Shown one piece after another: positions 1-8,740 of a stretch of 21,803 bases of DNA; the stretch's first letter is position 1, and each line of letters opens with the position of its first letter. The translations under genes were made by a program, and so were the position numbers. The notes under the pieces are model-generated. The model ran no database searches and had not been told where the DNA came from. It saw only the letters and a program-made list of their open reading frames with translations. Origin of the DNA: Folioceros fuciformis (taxonomy: Eukaryota > Anthocerotophyta > Anthocerotopsida > Anthocerotales); assembly GCA_049999805.1 (NCBI GenBank), contig JBNGIO010002336.1, positions 1 through 21,803 of the forward strand. Direction: 5' to 3'.

Positions 1-92
1 ATGATGGAAAAACTTATCTACGCATGAAGAGGAGAAAACATGATGGGAAAACTTATCTAAACCTGAAGAGGAAGATAACCCATGATAGGAAC
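1..92. repeat. Short tandem repeat, about 39 bp, two copies plus a partial
   Basis: The first 39 bases begin ATGATGGAAAAACTTATCTA. They are repeated from base 40 with a few changes, beginning ATGATGGGAAAACTTATCTA, and a partial third copy starts near base 80. The units share the core TGAAGAGGA. The left edge of the window cuts the array, so the copy number is unknown. No coding sense is visible. Confidence 0.7.
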
Positions 93-1379
93 ACTAGGCT
101 AACTCCTAAACCCTAATGACTATCAATAGCAGCTAAAACATCATGGACCGGGAGAAAAAAAGTCTACCTACCATTGGGGTTGTTGACGCTGCCTAGGTCA
201 TGTTCAAAAGCATATTATAGTCATCTCTCTTTGTTTGGTGTATCCTTATTTCCACAATGTGCGTTAGGGTAGTAGCCAATGTCAATCTTAAGACGAGGAT
301 AAGTGCAAGTTCAGTGGCTTCATTAATATCATTCTTCTTATGTCAGGCCTTTGTCCTTTCATATTGCTGAGCAGAGCCAAGGCCCCACGACGTCATGGGA
401 CCACCCACTTAAGAGGCAACGCATAACACCTTGGCAACACTAGATGAGACTTTTTGAATAAAGTACCTGATGTTGCTTTTGGTAATCTCCCTCATAGTTT
501 TCTCATGGAATCACCATTAGGCAATCTAGTTAGGAGGAATTTTTCACAATTATTCCCTTAAAAAGCAAGTTAATAAGACGGTTACTAAGCAAATTTAAGA
601 AAACTTTACATACTTTGCAAGGTTCTAAAAAAGGTCAAAAATAGTATGGATGAAATTAATTGGTATGGTGCCTTGTAATTACTAATGGAAGAGCTAGACA
701 TCTTATACCAATCATTAATTTTTGTCTTGAAGAAAAAACCTTGAGTAATGGCTCCATGCCTTTTATGAACTCTTGTCTTTGCATTTAGTAACCTCCTCTC
801 TTTGTGTTTTACGTTCATGAGTTGTATTTGCTCTAGTAGAGTCTTTAAGGTGTGGAGCCACCTCTCCTCTCAGGAAACAATGTCCTTATAGAAGAAGGAT
901 AGATAATGCTAAAGTGGAACTAAATTCATTTCAAAATCCTAAATGGTTTGCATGGCTCCAAGTAGGAGAGGTTAAAAGATTTCTTAAATCTTTTCTCAAG
1001 CTATGAAACTATGGATTATTTCGTAAACTTGCTCACAAGTCTTGAAAGGATAGATATGATCTCCAGTTTGGATGACGAGGAAGGCACCTAATCCATTTCA
1101 AAACCCTAGAGGCCATAGGTTGAAGGAGAAGGGTTTGAAAGCTTTCCTTACCCTATTAGCAACTTGTGCATTAAAAAAATGTGGATATCATGTGACCGAC
1201 ATCATTTTGGAGTCTCTCCATGGACTCCAAGAGCTAAGGTGAGTGTGCTATCACTTTGACTGGAGGAGAAGCGACTCATGAGCTATAGAATGAACATCTC
1301 TCAAGTAGCGTGTACATTGTGTTTGTGGCATGCTCCGTCCGTCCCCCATATACTGGATCATCCTGTTTTCAGGGTGGTT
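93..1379. other. AT-rich intergenic DNA, no gene seen
   Basis: I see no reading frame with recognisable protein content on either strand. The longest open frames (about 60-70 codons) have no family resemblance. Two stretches, near 925-985 and 1085-1145, loosely resemble each other (both contain CATTTCAAAA followed by CCTA), as old diverged repeats would. This is most likely degraded transposon sequence. Confidence 0.5.
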
Positions 1380-1429
1380 CGTCAGCAATAGCTGCAGACC
1401 GAAGTTTCCGTCTGCGGCTATTGTTGACG
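1380..1429. repeat. Inverted repeat, potential 20-bp hairpin with a 10-nt loop
   Basis: The left arm, bases 1380-1399 (CGTCAGCAATAGCTGCAGAC), is complementary to the right arm, 1410-1429 (GTCTGCGGCTATTGTTGACG), at 18 of 20 positions. The loop is CGAAGTTTCC. The transcript of either strand could fold into this stem. It lies at the left of the transposon-rich zone and may be the tip of a foldback or MITE-like element, but I could not find matching outer ends. Confidence 0.65.
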
Positions 1430-1548
1430 GATCGTTTACCATTTTAGTAAGTCTTATTCATTATGATCATTTTACATACTAGGTCGGTCTTCCTGTCATG
1501 GGAACACTAACCCCATATGTTGCAAGTATCAGGTAGTCTTTTACGAGA

Positions 1549-1655
1549 AAGCCCGCCTCCATCACAGCCCTCCTTTTTTGCAACCTGCCTTTTTTGGAGC
1601 CCACCTCCATTGCAACCCGCCTTTTTTGCAGCCCGCCTCCATTGCTGCCCTGCGA
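1549..1655 (+). repeat. Degenerate pyrimidine-rich tandem repeat
   Basis: The motif GCCCGCCTCCAT followed by a short spacer and CCNNCCTTTTTTG recurs about three times with variation (GCCCGCCTCC, GCCCACCTCC, GCCCGCCTCC; T runs near 1572, 1589 and 1622). Copies are about 32-48 bp apart. It lies about 200-300 bp upstream of the decayed Myb/SANT ORF and could belong to the 5' part of that element. No coding function is seen. Confidence 0.5.
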
Positions 1656-1844
1656 GAATTGCGTTGCTCACATTGTTGTTTGTAAGTCGTCCGTGCTCGC
1701 AGGCTGTCCTCTCCGTAGGCCGGTTCCCTCGCTTACGGCTTGGACAATTCTCACTTGTAGCTTAGACAACTCTCACTTGCAGCTTGGGCTTGGGCCTATT
1801 GTCATTCCTCCTTGTTTAGGTTCAATTTTTTTCATTGAAGAACA

Positions 1845-2677
1845 ATGGACCTCTCGAACTTGCTAGACTCTTCTATTTCCTCTTTTCAATGTACTGCACT
1901 GTCTTTTCAACCCCCTCTACTACTCGCAGTACAAGCTCCAGCACTTGTGGTTGTCACCAAACCAAAGGTCAATCTTGCAGCATGGACAATCGACAACACT
2001 TTTGCCTTGATCGCAGGTTTTGAAGACATCTACATGGAGTACCTTCAACGGGGAATTTGACAGCCCACCACTATGACAACATTGCCGTGCTAATTTCTCC
2101 TTTGTGTCAAGGTTTTTAGCCTATGCGAATTCAATGCATGAACAAGATGGACAGTTTAAAGCGGCAATATAAAGCGGAGGCGAAGAAGCTCACAACTGGG
2201 GTGTATGCCTCAGAATGGGTGTTTTGGGAGGCCATGGATGCGTTCATGAATGACAATCCTAAGGTAATTGGAATTCCAAACTCTCATGACCCTAGGCTTG
2301 TTGATTTGATGACTTCAGATTACTCCTCCGACCAAGCTGCTGTTCCTCTTAGCTTTGTTGAAGACCCCTTTGTTTCTACGGCAAACCCTCCACTTGTAGC
2401 TATTGTTTCACCAAGCTTGCCAGCCTCTTCACCAACGGAAGAAGAATGTGATGAATCTTCTACAACAAAGGAAACCAAGTTGAAGGGTATAACAACTGAG
2501 AATGCCAAGATTGAAAAGTGTAGTTTCGATGAATCAGGGCCTGATAGAATAGCTAATAGTATTTCTAGGTTTGCTAAGAAGGTCTTTGCGAAGATTGAGA
2601 TAGCAAAGTTAAAGAGCATGCAAGCTGTGGAGAAGAGTAGACTAGAACAGAGCTTAAAAATCTCGGAGCTGCAATGA
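1845..2677 (+). pseudogene. Decayed Myb/SANT-like (trihelix) DNA-binding ORF of a Harbinger-type transposon
   Basis: An ATG at 1845 opens a frame that reads a proline-rich leader and then the first Myb/SANT helix (AAWTIDNTFALIAGFEDIY, with the typical conserved Trp). The frame stops at about 2058. A one-base shift in a G run (near 2050) restores the domain as NLTAHHYDNIAVLIS, and a TAG follows near 2120. The intact frame 2123-2677 then supplies the last helix (NKMDSLKRQYKAEAKKL) and the motif SEWVFWEAMDAFMNDNPKVI, typical of plant Myb/SANT-like proteins. The rest is a Ser/Thr-rich linker and a Lys/Glu-rich possible coiled coil. With at least one frameshift and one stop it is a relic. In PIF/Harbinger elements such a protein works with the transposase, but this copy lies outside the element delimited at 3976-5800 and is a different Myb type from the one inside it. 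Confidence 0.75.
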
Positions 2678-2819
2678 TGCACACAATTGAAGGTTGCAAA
2701 GCTGTTGGTACAACTTTCGAAAAGAGCAAGGAGCAGCTCCCCTTCAAACTAGCTGCAAGTGTTGTTCGTGTTATAAGAAATGCTCAAAATCTGTGAATGT
2801 GAATTTTTGACTCCAATCT

Positions 2820-3340
2820 TCATGAAAAAATAAATACAAGTATTGCAGAGAAAGCTCGTTTCAAGCACTTCACAATGATGCATAGCGCGTTTCATTTGGA
2901 CAAGTGTGCTGTTCGATACAAAGCCTGAAAGTAAAGAGATTGTTATTTGTGTTGTGTGAATGTATAGAAACTAGAAACCACCACATCTCACTTCAGTTGT
3001 GACAAAACAAATGCAAGTGAGCACTTCAAAGAAAGATCGTTTCAAGAACTTTACAATGGTGCTTAGCACATTTCATTTTGACAAGTTTGCAGTTCGGAAC
3101 GAAGCCTGAAAGGAACGGGATTGTTGTTTGTGTTTCATGAAAGCATAGAAACTACAAACCATCATATCTCACTTCGGTCATGACGAAAAAATGCAAGTAA
3201 CCACTTCAAAGAAAGCTCGTTTCAAGTACTTTACAATGATGTATAGCACGTTTCATTTGGACAAGTGTACAATTAGGAATGTAGCCTGAAAGCAACCGGA
3301 AGTAACCTGAAAATAACAAAGCTAAACAATATGCACATTA
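2820..3340. repeat. About 180-bp tandem repeat, nearly three copies
   Basis: Landmarks recur at a spacing of 180-181 bp: AAAGCTCGTTTCAAG at 2851, AAAGATCGTTTCAAG at 3032 and AAAGCTCGTTTCAAG at 3212. Each is followed by ACAATG, by CATTTCATTTNGACAAGT and by GTAGCCTGAAAG or AAAGCCTGAAAG. The copies have diverged by perhaps 15-20 percent, and the last one loses similarity after about 3300. The array follows directly on the decayed Myb/SANT ORF, so it may be the non-coding 3' part of that transposon. No coding frame is conserved between copies. Confidence 0.85.
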
Positions 3341-3975
3341 CATTTGTATGCTGCAAAGGACTTATGCACACCCATTCGACCGAGCATTTCTCCAATGTTT
3401 AACTAAGGTAGCATGCTGCACTTCTGCCTGACTCTTCAAGGCCTCTTCTTAAGCTTAGTGAGATGTTCAATGGATATGGGAGCTTATGCTCATCCACGTA
3501 TCGACTATCAAGATCCATCTTCCCAACAATTATGCAAAAGTTATGAAGCACACAACAGAGTGCTATTGTACTTGCAGCATTTCAATATAGATATTGAGGT
3601 TTTTCAAAACTCTGCACCGGCCCTTTAACGTTGAGAATGCATTCTCTATGACCACACGACTAGATGAGAACCAAAAGTTAAAGGACCGTTACCCTAAACC
3701 CTCGAAACACTAGGTCGTGTAGGTCTTGTAGCCTCAACCGTCAAACTCCCTGGTGCAGCCATGACCAATAATATGAAAGAACTCATTACATTTCTCGATA
3801 AAATATCATCACTATATATGCTAGGACATTGTCTGAGAAAATCATCTTGTGAATATCTCGATAGAAAGGCTAAGACCAAAAAAACCCCTAGTTTCATCCA
3901 TAGCCCAAAACTCAGGAAACCAAAGGAGCGACAACTTGAGAAAGAAGATGAGCATCTTGTGAACCAAAGTTCTAA
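3341..3975 (+). other. Intergenic or transposon-derived DNA with two coding-like fragments, unrecognised
   Basis: Two stretches on the plus strand read like protein: 3413-3628 (containing MDMGAYAHPRIDYQD), and a different frame from about 3600 to 3713 (containing RPFNVENAFSMTTRLDENQK), which then stops. They could be pieces of one broken transposon gene joined by a frameshift, but I recognise no family. A further open frame at 3761-3991 is Lys/Glu-rich and runs across the left end of the Harbinger element, so it is probably not a gene. Confidence 0.25.
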
Positions 3976-4409
3976 GGGCTGGCTTCCATGAGGGCCGCTA
4001 TTTATGGCGGCTTTTTCAACTTGCAGTTGGACCGGAACGGTATTGCCACTTTCCATGGCTTCGCTATATGCATTCCTTCTGTAAATAATAAAGGACCTCA
4101 CCGCCTACTCATCACTTGCAAGTGACTAGCTACTCAGCACTGATGCGAGTCTGGCTTTTGTCCCAAGCTCTGCACTAATGCAAGTCACTTGAGTGCAACT
4201 GCTTATTCTTCACTTTGAGCGTCTGCCGATGGAAGCCCGTGATGCAAAACAGTGCACGGCCACTTAGGTTATTGATTCGAATAAAAATCTCGTTGTGCGT
4301 TCAGGTCTTGCTTCAGCAATTGCATTGCCTATTGCAATAAATTATCTTCACCTTTAACCTAAAGTGCTTCCTTCATGCAGGCAAGCAGGGCAACTGAATA
4401 CTAAAGAAG

Positions 4410-4900
4410 GTGCACATACCACAATTTCTTCCATTAAGTTCCTTCTTCCTTCCACTCACATTTCAATTCTTTCACGCAAGCAACGTACTCCTAGACCAAT
4501 ATATTAAGGACAGGAGTTTGGCTTGGTGGTCCCTTTTTAAGAAAGCAACATGGACAACTGATCCTCAGCGTTTCAGAGAGTTTTTTAGAATGACACCTGC
4601 CACATTTGAGTATAAGTGTACCTTGGTGGCTGTGGATCTAACTAGGAAGATACCATTAGGTCTACGATGGATTCCAAACAGGCAACTATTGGTTGACATC
4701 TAAGTGGCTGTAGCAACCAGAAGACTTGCCACAGAATACTCTCAAGTCCATTGGGGAACTCATTGGTGTAGCTGCTGAATCTATAGCTTGTGTGGCCATT
4801 CATAAGAGCCATGATCAGAAGAGGGAAACACCACATTGCTTAGCTATAAGGAGAAGCTCTAGCTACTTGCAAGGCAAAACTTGAAAGGCATCAAGGAATT
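4410..4900 (+). pseudogene. HARBI1-like (DDE nuclease) transposase fragment, frameshifted
   Basis: The reading runs through LLDQYIKDRSLAWWSLFKKA, then DPQRFREFFRMTPATFEY and KIPLGLRWIPNRQLLVDI, the N-terminal region of plant Harbinger transposases before the catalytic DDE domain. It stops at about 4702, continues in frame as VAVATRRLAT, shifts frame to read TLKSIGELIGVAAESIACV, and shifts again to read FIRAMIRRGKHHIA and EALATCKAKLERHQGI, ending near 4900. No ATG starts the conserved frame; the open frame begins at a GTG. The catalytic part after ERHQGI is missing: its place is taken by the 3' end of the convergent Myb/SANT relic. This shows deletion of most of the transposase as well as point decay. 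Confidence 0.85.
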
Positions 4901-5287
4901 TAAACCACAATTCAATTGTTGTAAACAAGCTATGCTCAAAGCTAGGGGGCAATTTGTGAGCTTTCTTGTCTTCCACACTTATCTGCCAGTATGTATCTTG
5001 TCCACTTAACAGATGCCGGCAATGGTCATTGATTTTTTCCAATCCTATGCAAGATTGTCCCACTTACTTTTCGCTTGACCAGCAATACACACCATACCGT
5101 TCATGTAGCAGTAGCGTGCCACTTCCTCCCATCGTTTAGTACCCTTCCTGTTCTTTTCCCTGTTGCCTCCCATCACTTTGGATTCATGATTAATCTTCTT
5201 AGCTGTCTCCAAAATGTGAAGCTCCTACAATGTCCACACTTTCCTTGGTGCCTTAAATCCTTGATGTGTGGACGGGCCTTGGCTCAT
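4863..5287 (-). pseudogene. Myb/SANT-like accessory ORF of the Harbinger element, decayed
   Basis: From an ATG at 5287 the minus strand reads an N-terminus ending APRKVWTL, a TAG (5227-5225), then ELHILETAKKINHESKVMGG, KRWEEVARYCYMNGM and AKSKWDNLA, a second TAG, and DWKK. A one-base loss in an A run (minus strand, about 5040) shifts to a frame reading KINDHCRHLLSGQDTYWQIS and KKAHKLPPSFEHSLFTTIELW, and stops at 4863. The Trp-spaced helices and the motif YWQIS...KLPPSF are those of plant Myb/SANT-like (trihelix) proteins. It converges on the transposase remnant and overlaps its end by about 40 bp. With two stops and one frameshift it is dead. Confidence 0.8.
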
Positions 5288-5803
5288 GACTATTGTTGTG
5301 GGTATATCAATTTGTGAGGTGACAGACCTGGCCGGAGACGTGAAAGGCAAGATCAAAGCCAAAGGCAATGCAAAACTTATGGGAAAATTGGGGAGCAAAG
5401 AACTCGAAGGCACCGTACTTCATGTCAAGCTGCATCTTTGAGATGGCTGCCCCAAGCCTTTAGCCATCACCATTGCTTCAGCTCATACCCTTGCTTTCCC
5501 TTCTTGCCCAAAGGGCTGCCTTCCAAATTGAGTGTACACTTGCCTCCCGCCCTTTTCCAGCACCCATGTCCTTGCAATTGCCCGGGTTGTAAGCCCGCGC
5601 TCGGGAGACCGGGAAAAAACCGTAACGGGCCATCGTGGATTCCGGTACCCGGTTCAAGTTGCCATAAAACTCGGTAGACCCACTGGCTCCGATCATCGTA
5701 GGAGTTTGTTAAAACTTTCCCAAACCCGCTTTGTTTTTGTCATAATATATATATATAATAAAAATAAAGTTGATGAAAATTTGCCCATGGAAACCAGCCC
5801 TAA

Positions 5804-6110
5804 GTAACCCAAAATGCCAGGCAGCCCGGGACAATCACGGGCTTGTATGGATTCACCTTTTGGTGGGTCCAAAAGCCCCGAGTCAAAATCGCCGACATGG
5901 TCCGTCCGTCGCCCGCTATACACGCGCTTGCGGTCGAACCGAGGGCCTTTTCAGTGTAAACAGTACTTCAGTTTACGTCCGCCCTGGGACGAACTCATGT
6001 GACCAAGGTGCAGTATGTATTTACAGTCCACAGTGTGTATGTACATACTGCGTGTATATACACATGGCTGTGTGCAAAGGAACAGCCGGATTTCGGGAAG
6101 CACGGGGCCT
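5804..6110. other. Spacer between the transposon and EGY3, includes the EGY3 3' UTR
   Basis: No coding sequence is supported on either strand. The part nearest EGY3 (about 6010-6110) is its 3' UTR on the minus strand. It carries the UGUA-type motif cluster listed separately. A small GC-rich palindromic stretch (AGCCCGGGACAATCACGGGCT, 5822-5842) lies just outside the transposon's right end. Confidence 0.5.
6018..6063 (-). promoter_or_regulatory. Cluster of three UGUANAUA motifs in the EGY3 3' UTR
   Basis: Read on the EGY3 strand, 48-93 nt after the stop codon, are TGTATATA (6062-6055), TGTACATA (6045-6038) and TGTAAATA (6025-6018). All fit the Pumilio/PUF recognition octamer UGUANAUA. The first two sit inside perfect 12-bp palindromes, GTGTATATACAC (6052-6063) and GTATGTACATAC (6037-6048), three bases apart. 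They could bind PUF proteins controlling mRNA stability or translation. Alternatively, the UGUA repeats may simply be the far-upstream element of the plant poly(A) signal. Confidence 0.45.
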
Positions 6111-8429
6111 TCAGAAAGAATCCCCCCTGAAAAATGGAGGGGTATAAAAAGCGCTAGGGAAAGTCCCGGCACTGTTGGGGAAGAGAGTGAGGATGCACAA
6201 GACAGCGAGCAGCCCGCCCCACACGTACCGCCCCTGCTCCACTGAACTGATTTCGTCCTGGGCGGGCAGCTCCTCCCCGCCGCGGAAGAAGGTGGCCACA
6301 AAACCCCACACCAGGCACAGCACGCTGCCTGTCAGCCCTCCCACGCCCAGCGCCAACGAGCTCCACAACGACAGCACACCCGCCATCTTCCTGCCCAGCA
6401 ACGATTGCGCGATGCGACCACCCTCCAGCCGCCCGATGGGCAGTAGGTTCAGCGACGTCACCACCATGCCTGCACCACCACCACCAGCACAGCAAACCCC
6501 ATACTGTATGTCCATCCGAAGGCACAGACGAGCTGCTCAACATCAAGTTCTACGCACCCAGAAGACCGGCGAAGGCCAGGGGGTCCACTGGCACTCCGAC
6601 TCCCGGCACAGCTTGGGGAAGCACGTTGCCCAGCTCGTCGCTGTACGGCCCGGTCACGTATTGGACGAATGACAACAGAGGGTTGTTGATGAAAAACTGG
6701 GGTCGGATGTATCTGCATTGTCGCCAAGCCACCCACCACAAATGAATCCACTCACCCGTCGCAATGGTCACGTTCTAGCAGTTTACTGTAACGGGTCCAA
6801 GCTTGGACAGCCAGCACAATCCTTACAGAGCGTTGTCCCCGCCATTGAAGCTCCCATCCAGGTAGAAGGCAATGCCTGCTAGCACAAACGACGTCAGATA
6901 TGCGCTGGTGGCTCGGGCAGCTGCGATGTCGAACAAGGCCTGTCTGTTGGGCAGCAGGGACTCCAAGTTGTTCACAACACCCAGACACCCCGTCCAGTTG
7001 GAGGGTATGAGGAAGGAGGGGCTCAGTTGCACTCCGTATTTGGCAGCAGTCAACCTGGTGGCAATCTGCACATCGCATTTCCACGCTGCTCGTCACACGC
7101 TACTTCTCTTCTCCTACAACTCAGCACCCTGTCACGTCAACCTCAAGCTAGTGCACAACATGATACTCTCACCCACCTCGGATGCCCCGCCGATGGCCAC
7201 AAAGCCACCCAAGAGTGGCAAAACCCGTGCCACATAGTCGTCGAATGTAGCATTGGGTTCAAGGAAAAGTCCAGACATGATTGCAATGCTCCCTGCTGTT
7301 GTAACCCCCAAAGCAAGTGCACTAACATAACCATACAGGTTGCTAAGTCTGTTGGCCTCTAGCTGCAAATCAATCTCCTCCTTTGGCTGCACTACGCATA
7401 CCTGCAGCATACCAGGTCAAAGAGCAGGACTGTGAGTTGGTGACCCGCATGCGCAGCTGCAGCCAGTCACCCAACAAGGTCCAAGTTAGAGTGGTACCTG
7501 CTTCTGCTCGCCGTCATTCAGAGTCTGCTCCATGAACCAGATGTCCACCTCACGTCCTGCTGCTTCGTTCAGTCTTTGCTCCAACTTAGGCTTCACTTCT
7601 TCAATCGGCCTCCTCAGGTTGCCGATGAAGATCGCTCCATCACCCATCCGTCGCACATCTGTGGCGTAGAACGTGTCAAACCCGAAGCAGCCCTTGAGCT
7701 GTTGCAACGTCCAACAGACTGAGTCTGAATCAATGCCAAATGCATGGCATAAAGAAAGGATATCAGGCATGCACACACACCCCGAGCACGTACCTTGTTC
7801 AAGTCCAAGGCTTTGAACTTGTCCCCAACCTTGTCCAACCTTTCCTTCTCCTTCTGCACCGCATTCAGGACAAGCGAGCGGAAAATTTTTTGGAAAACAT
7901 TTCCACTCTCTTGCCTACTAAGCTGCAGCAGCCTGATCTTCTCCTCCGTTCTCTTTTTCTCCAGCTTCAGAGCGGTCTCGATGCTCGGGTTGCTCATGAA
8001 TCGCCTGAAGTCCTCGTCCTTCTTCCAGTCCACTTCCTGCTTCTTCTCAGTGTCCAGTCGAGCATCACTGATGCCTTCAACTTTCTGCGCTGGCTCACGT
8101 TTGTTGCCATCCTCCACGGCTGATGCATTGCCGGTGCCGTCGTCGCCGTTGGACTTGCGGGAATCGGTGTCAGCATCGTGTTTGAAGTCGGCCCTGGGCC
8201 TCAAACTGGGTTTCCGCCGGAATTGCAAAGCCGGTCCCGCTCCGTGCCTCACCAGCCTTACGCCCCACACCTGCAGGCGGCACCAGTGAATTGTAGCGCC
8301 AGTGGCAACCGCCGTGTGCAGTGTGCAGTGCGGGGTATTCCAAACCTGAGATCGCGGCCCGCAAGACGCCTTCACAAGCCCAGATGCTGTAGTCCGGCCC
8401 ACCGGTAGCTCCAGCATGACCGCGGCCAT
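6111..8429 (-). CDS. EGY3: EGY3-like chloroplast membrane pseudoprotease (M50/S2P family), 6 exons
   Basis: The exons are 8429-7794, 7698-7498, 7401-7177, 7065-6827, 6712-6558 and 6469-6111, all with GT/AG introns of 88-114 bp, giving 604 residues. The start is the ATG at 8429. Residues 1 to about 70 are rich in Ala, Ser and Arg, as in a chloroplast transit peptide. Next come KQEVDWKKDEDF, an EK-rich coiled-coil region, the EGY motif CFGFDTFYATDVRR / GAIFIGNLRRP, then several membrane spans. The site where active site-2 proteases carry HExxH reads GASEIATRLTAAKYG (about 351-365). The second motif is NLLPIGRLEGG (493-503), with Asp replaced by Glu. The C-terminus PFFRGDSF matches Arabidopsis EGY3 as I remember it. 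EGY3 proteins are non-proteolytic, located in chloroplast membranes and stress-induced in Arabidopsis. It is divergent from PrimPol across a 1.5-kb spacer. Confidence 0.93.
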
Positions 8430-8624
8430 GTTGCAGCCGTGCTTTCTCACCCTGGGCCAATTGCTACGGCAGCCAAGGCCATGTTTCTATCAAAGCTTGC
8501 TCGAGCGAGGACGTGTCCTGCGTGCCGTTGTGCACATGTCCTGAAAGGATCGGATGCATTGCTGCTGACACAAACCTCATGGACGCGGCGTGTGCCAGCC
8601 CGTAGTGAGTTGCTTATAGATTGT

Positions 8625-8632
8625 TTCGAGAA
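8625..8632. promoter_or_regulatory. Possible heat-shock element half (TTCnnGAA) upstream of EGY3
   Basis: The palindrome TTCGAGAA lies about 196 bp upstream of the EGY3 ATG and is followed at once by GCGAAG. It matches two of the three inverted nGAAn units of a heat-shock element. Arabidopsis EGY3 is heat-responsive, so a site is expected, but an 8-bp match alone is weak. Confidence 0.25.
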
Positions 8633-8669
8633 GCGAAGTCAGAAAACGTAGAACTGCCACTAGGACTAG

Positions 8670-8740
8670 GAATGTTGGGAAAATCGAACCCTCAACTTCT
8701 CTCAATGAAAGCGAGAATTACACCACTACACTAATCAAAA
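8670..8740 (-). pseudogene. tRNA-Glu(UUC)-like relic
   Basis: The minus strand reads like a whole tRNA of about 71 nt. TAGTGTAGTGG fits the A box. A 5-bp stem TCTCG/TGAGA encloses the loop CTTTCAT, whose anticodon is TTC (Glu). GGTTCGATTTT fits the B box and T loop. The T stem has a mismatch and two G-U pairs, and the acceptor ends (TTTTGAT and AACATTC) pair at only three positions, so it is unlikely to make a working tRNA. It could be a dead tRNA gene or the head of a tRNA-derived SINE. Confidence 0.6.

Larger units (their letters stand above)
3976..5800. mobile_element. PIF/Harbinger DNA transposon, about 1.8 kb, decayed
   Basis: The left end reads GGGCTGGCTTCCATG from 3976. The right end, read on the minus strand inward from 5800, is GGGCTGGTTTCCATG. 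That is 14 of 15 identical bases as terminal inverted repeats. Each end is flanked by TAA (3973-3975 and 5801-5803), matching the 3-bp TWA target duplication of the PIF/Harbinger superfamily. Inside lie a broken HARBI1-like transposase on the plus strand and a broken Myb/SANT-like ORF on the minus strand, the two-gene composition expected of this superfamily. Both genes carry stops or frameshifts, so the element cannot move by itself. The right quarter also holds an AT microsatellite near 5742-5760. Confidence 0.85.

Noticed and set aside
3694-4101. 135-codon minus-strand frame crossing the left end of the Harbinger element
   Set aside because: It spans the insertion boundary (TAA and terminal repeat at 3973-3990), so it cannot be an old gene, and it has no family resemblance.
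5316-5430. Plus-strand stretch reading EVTDLAGDVKGKIKAKGNAK
   Set aside because: It is opposite the start region of the minus-strand Myb/SANT relic, which has a clear family match only downstream; the plus reading is short and unrecognised.
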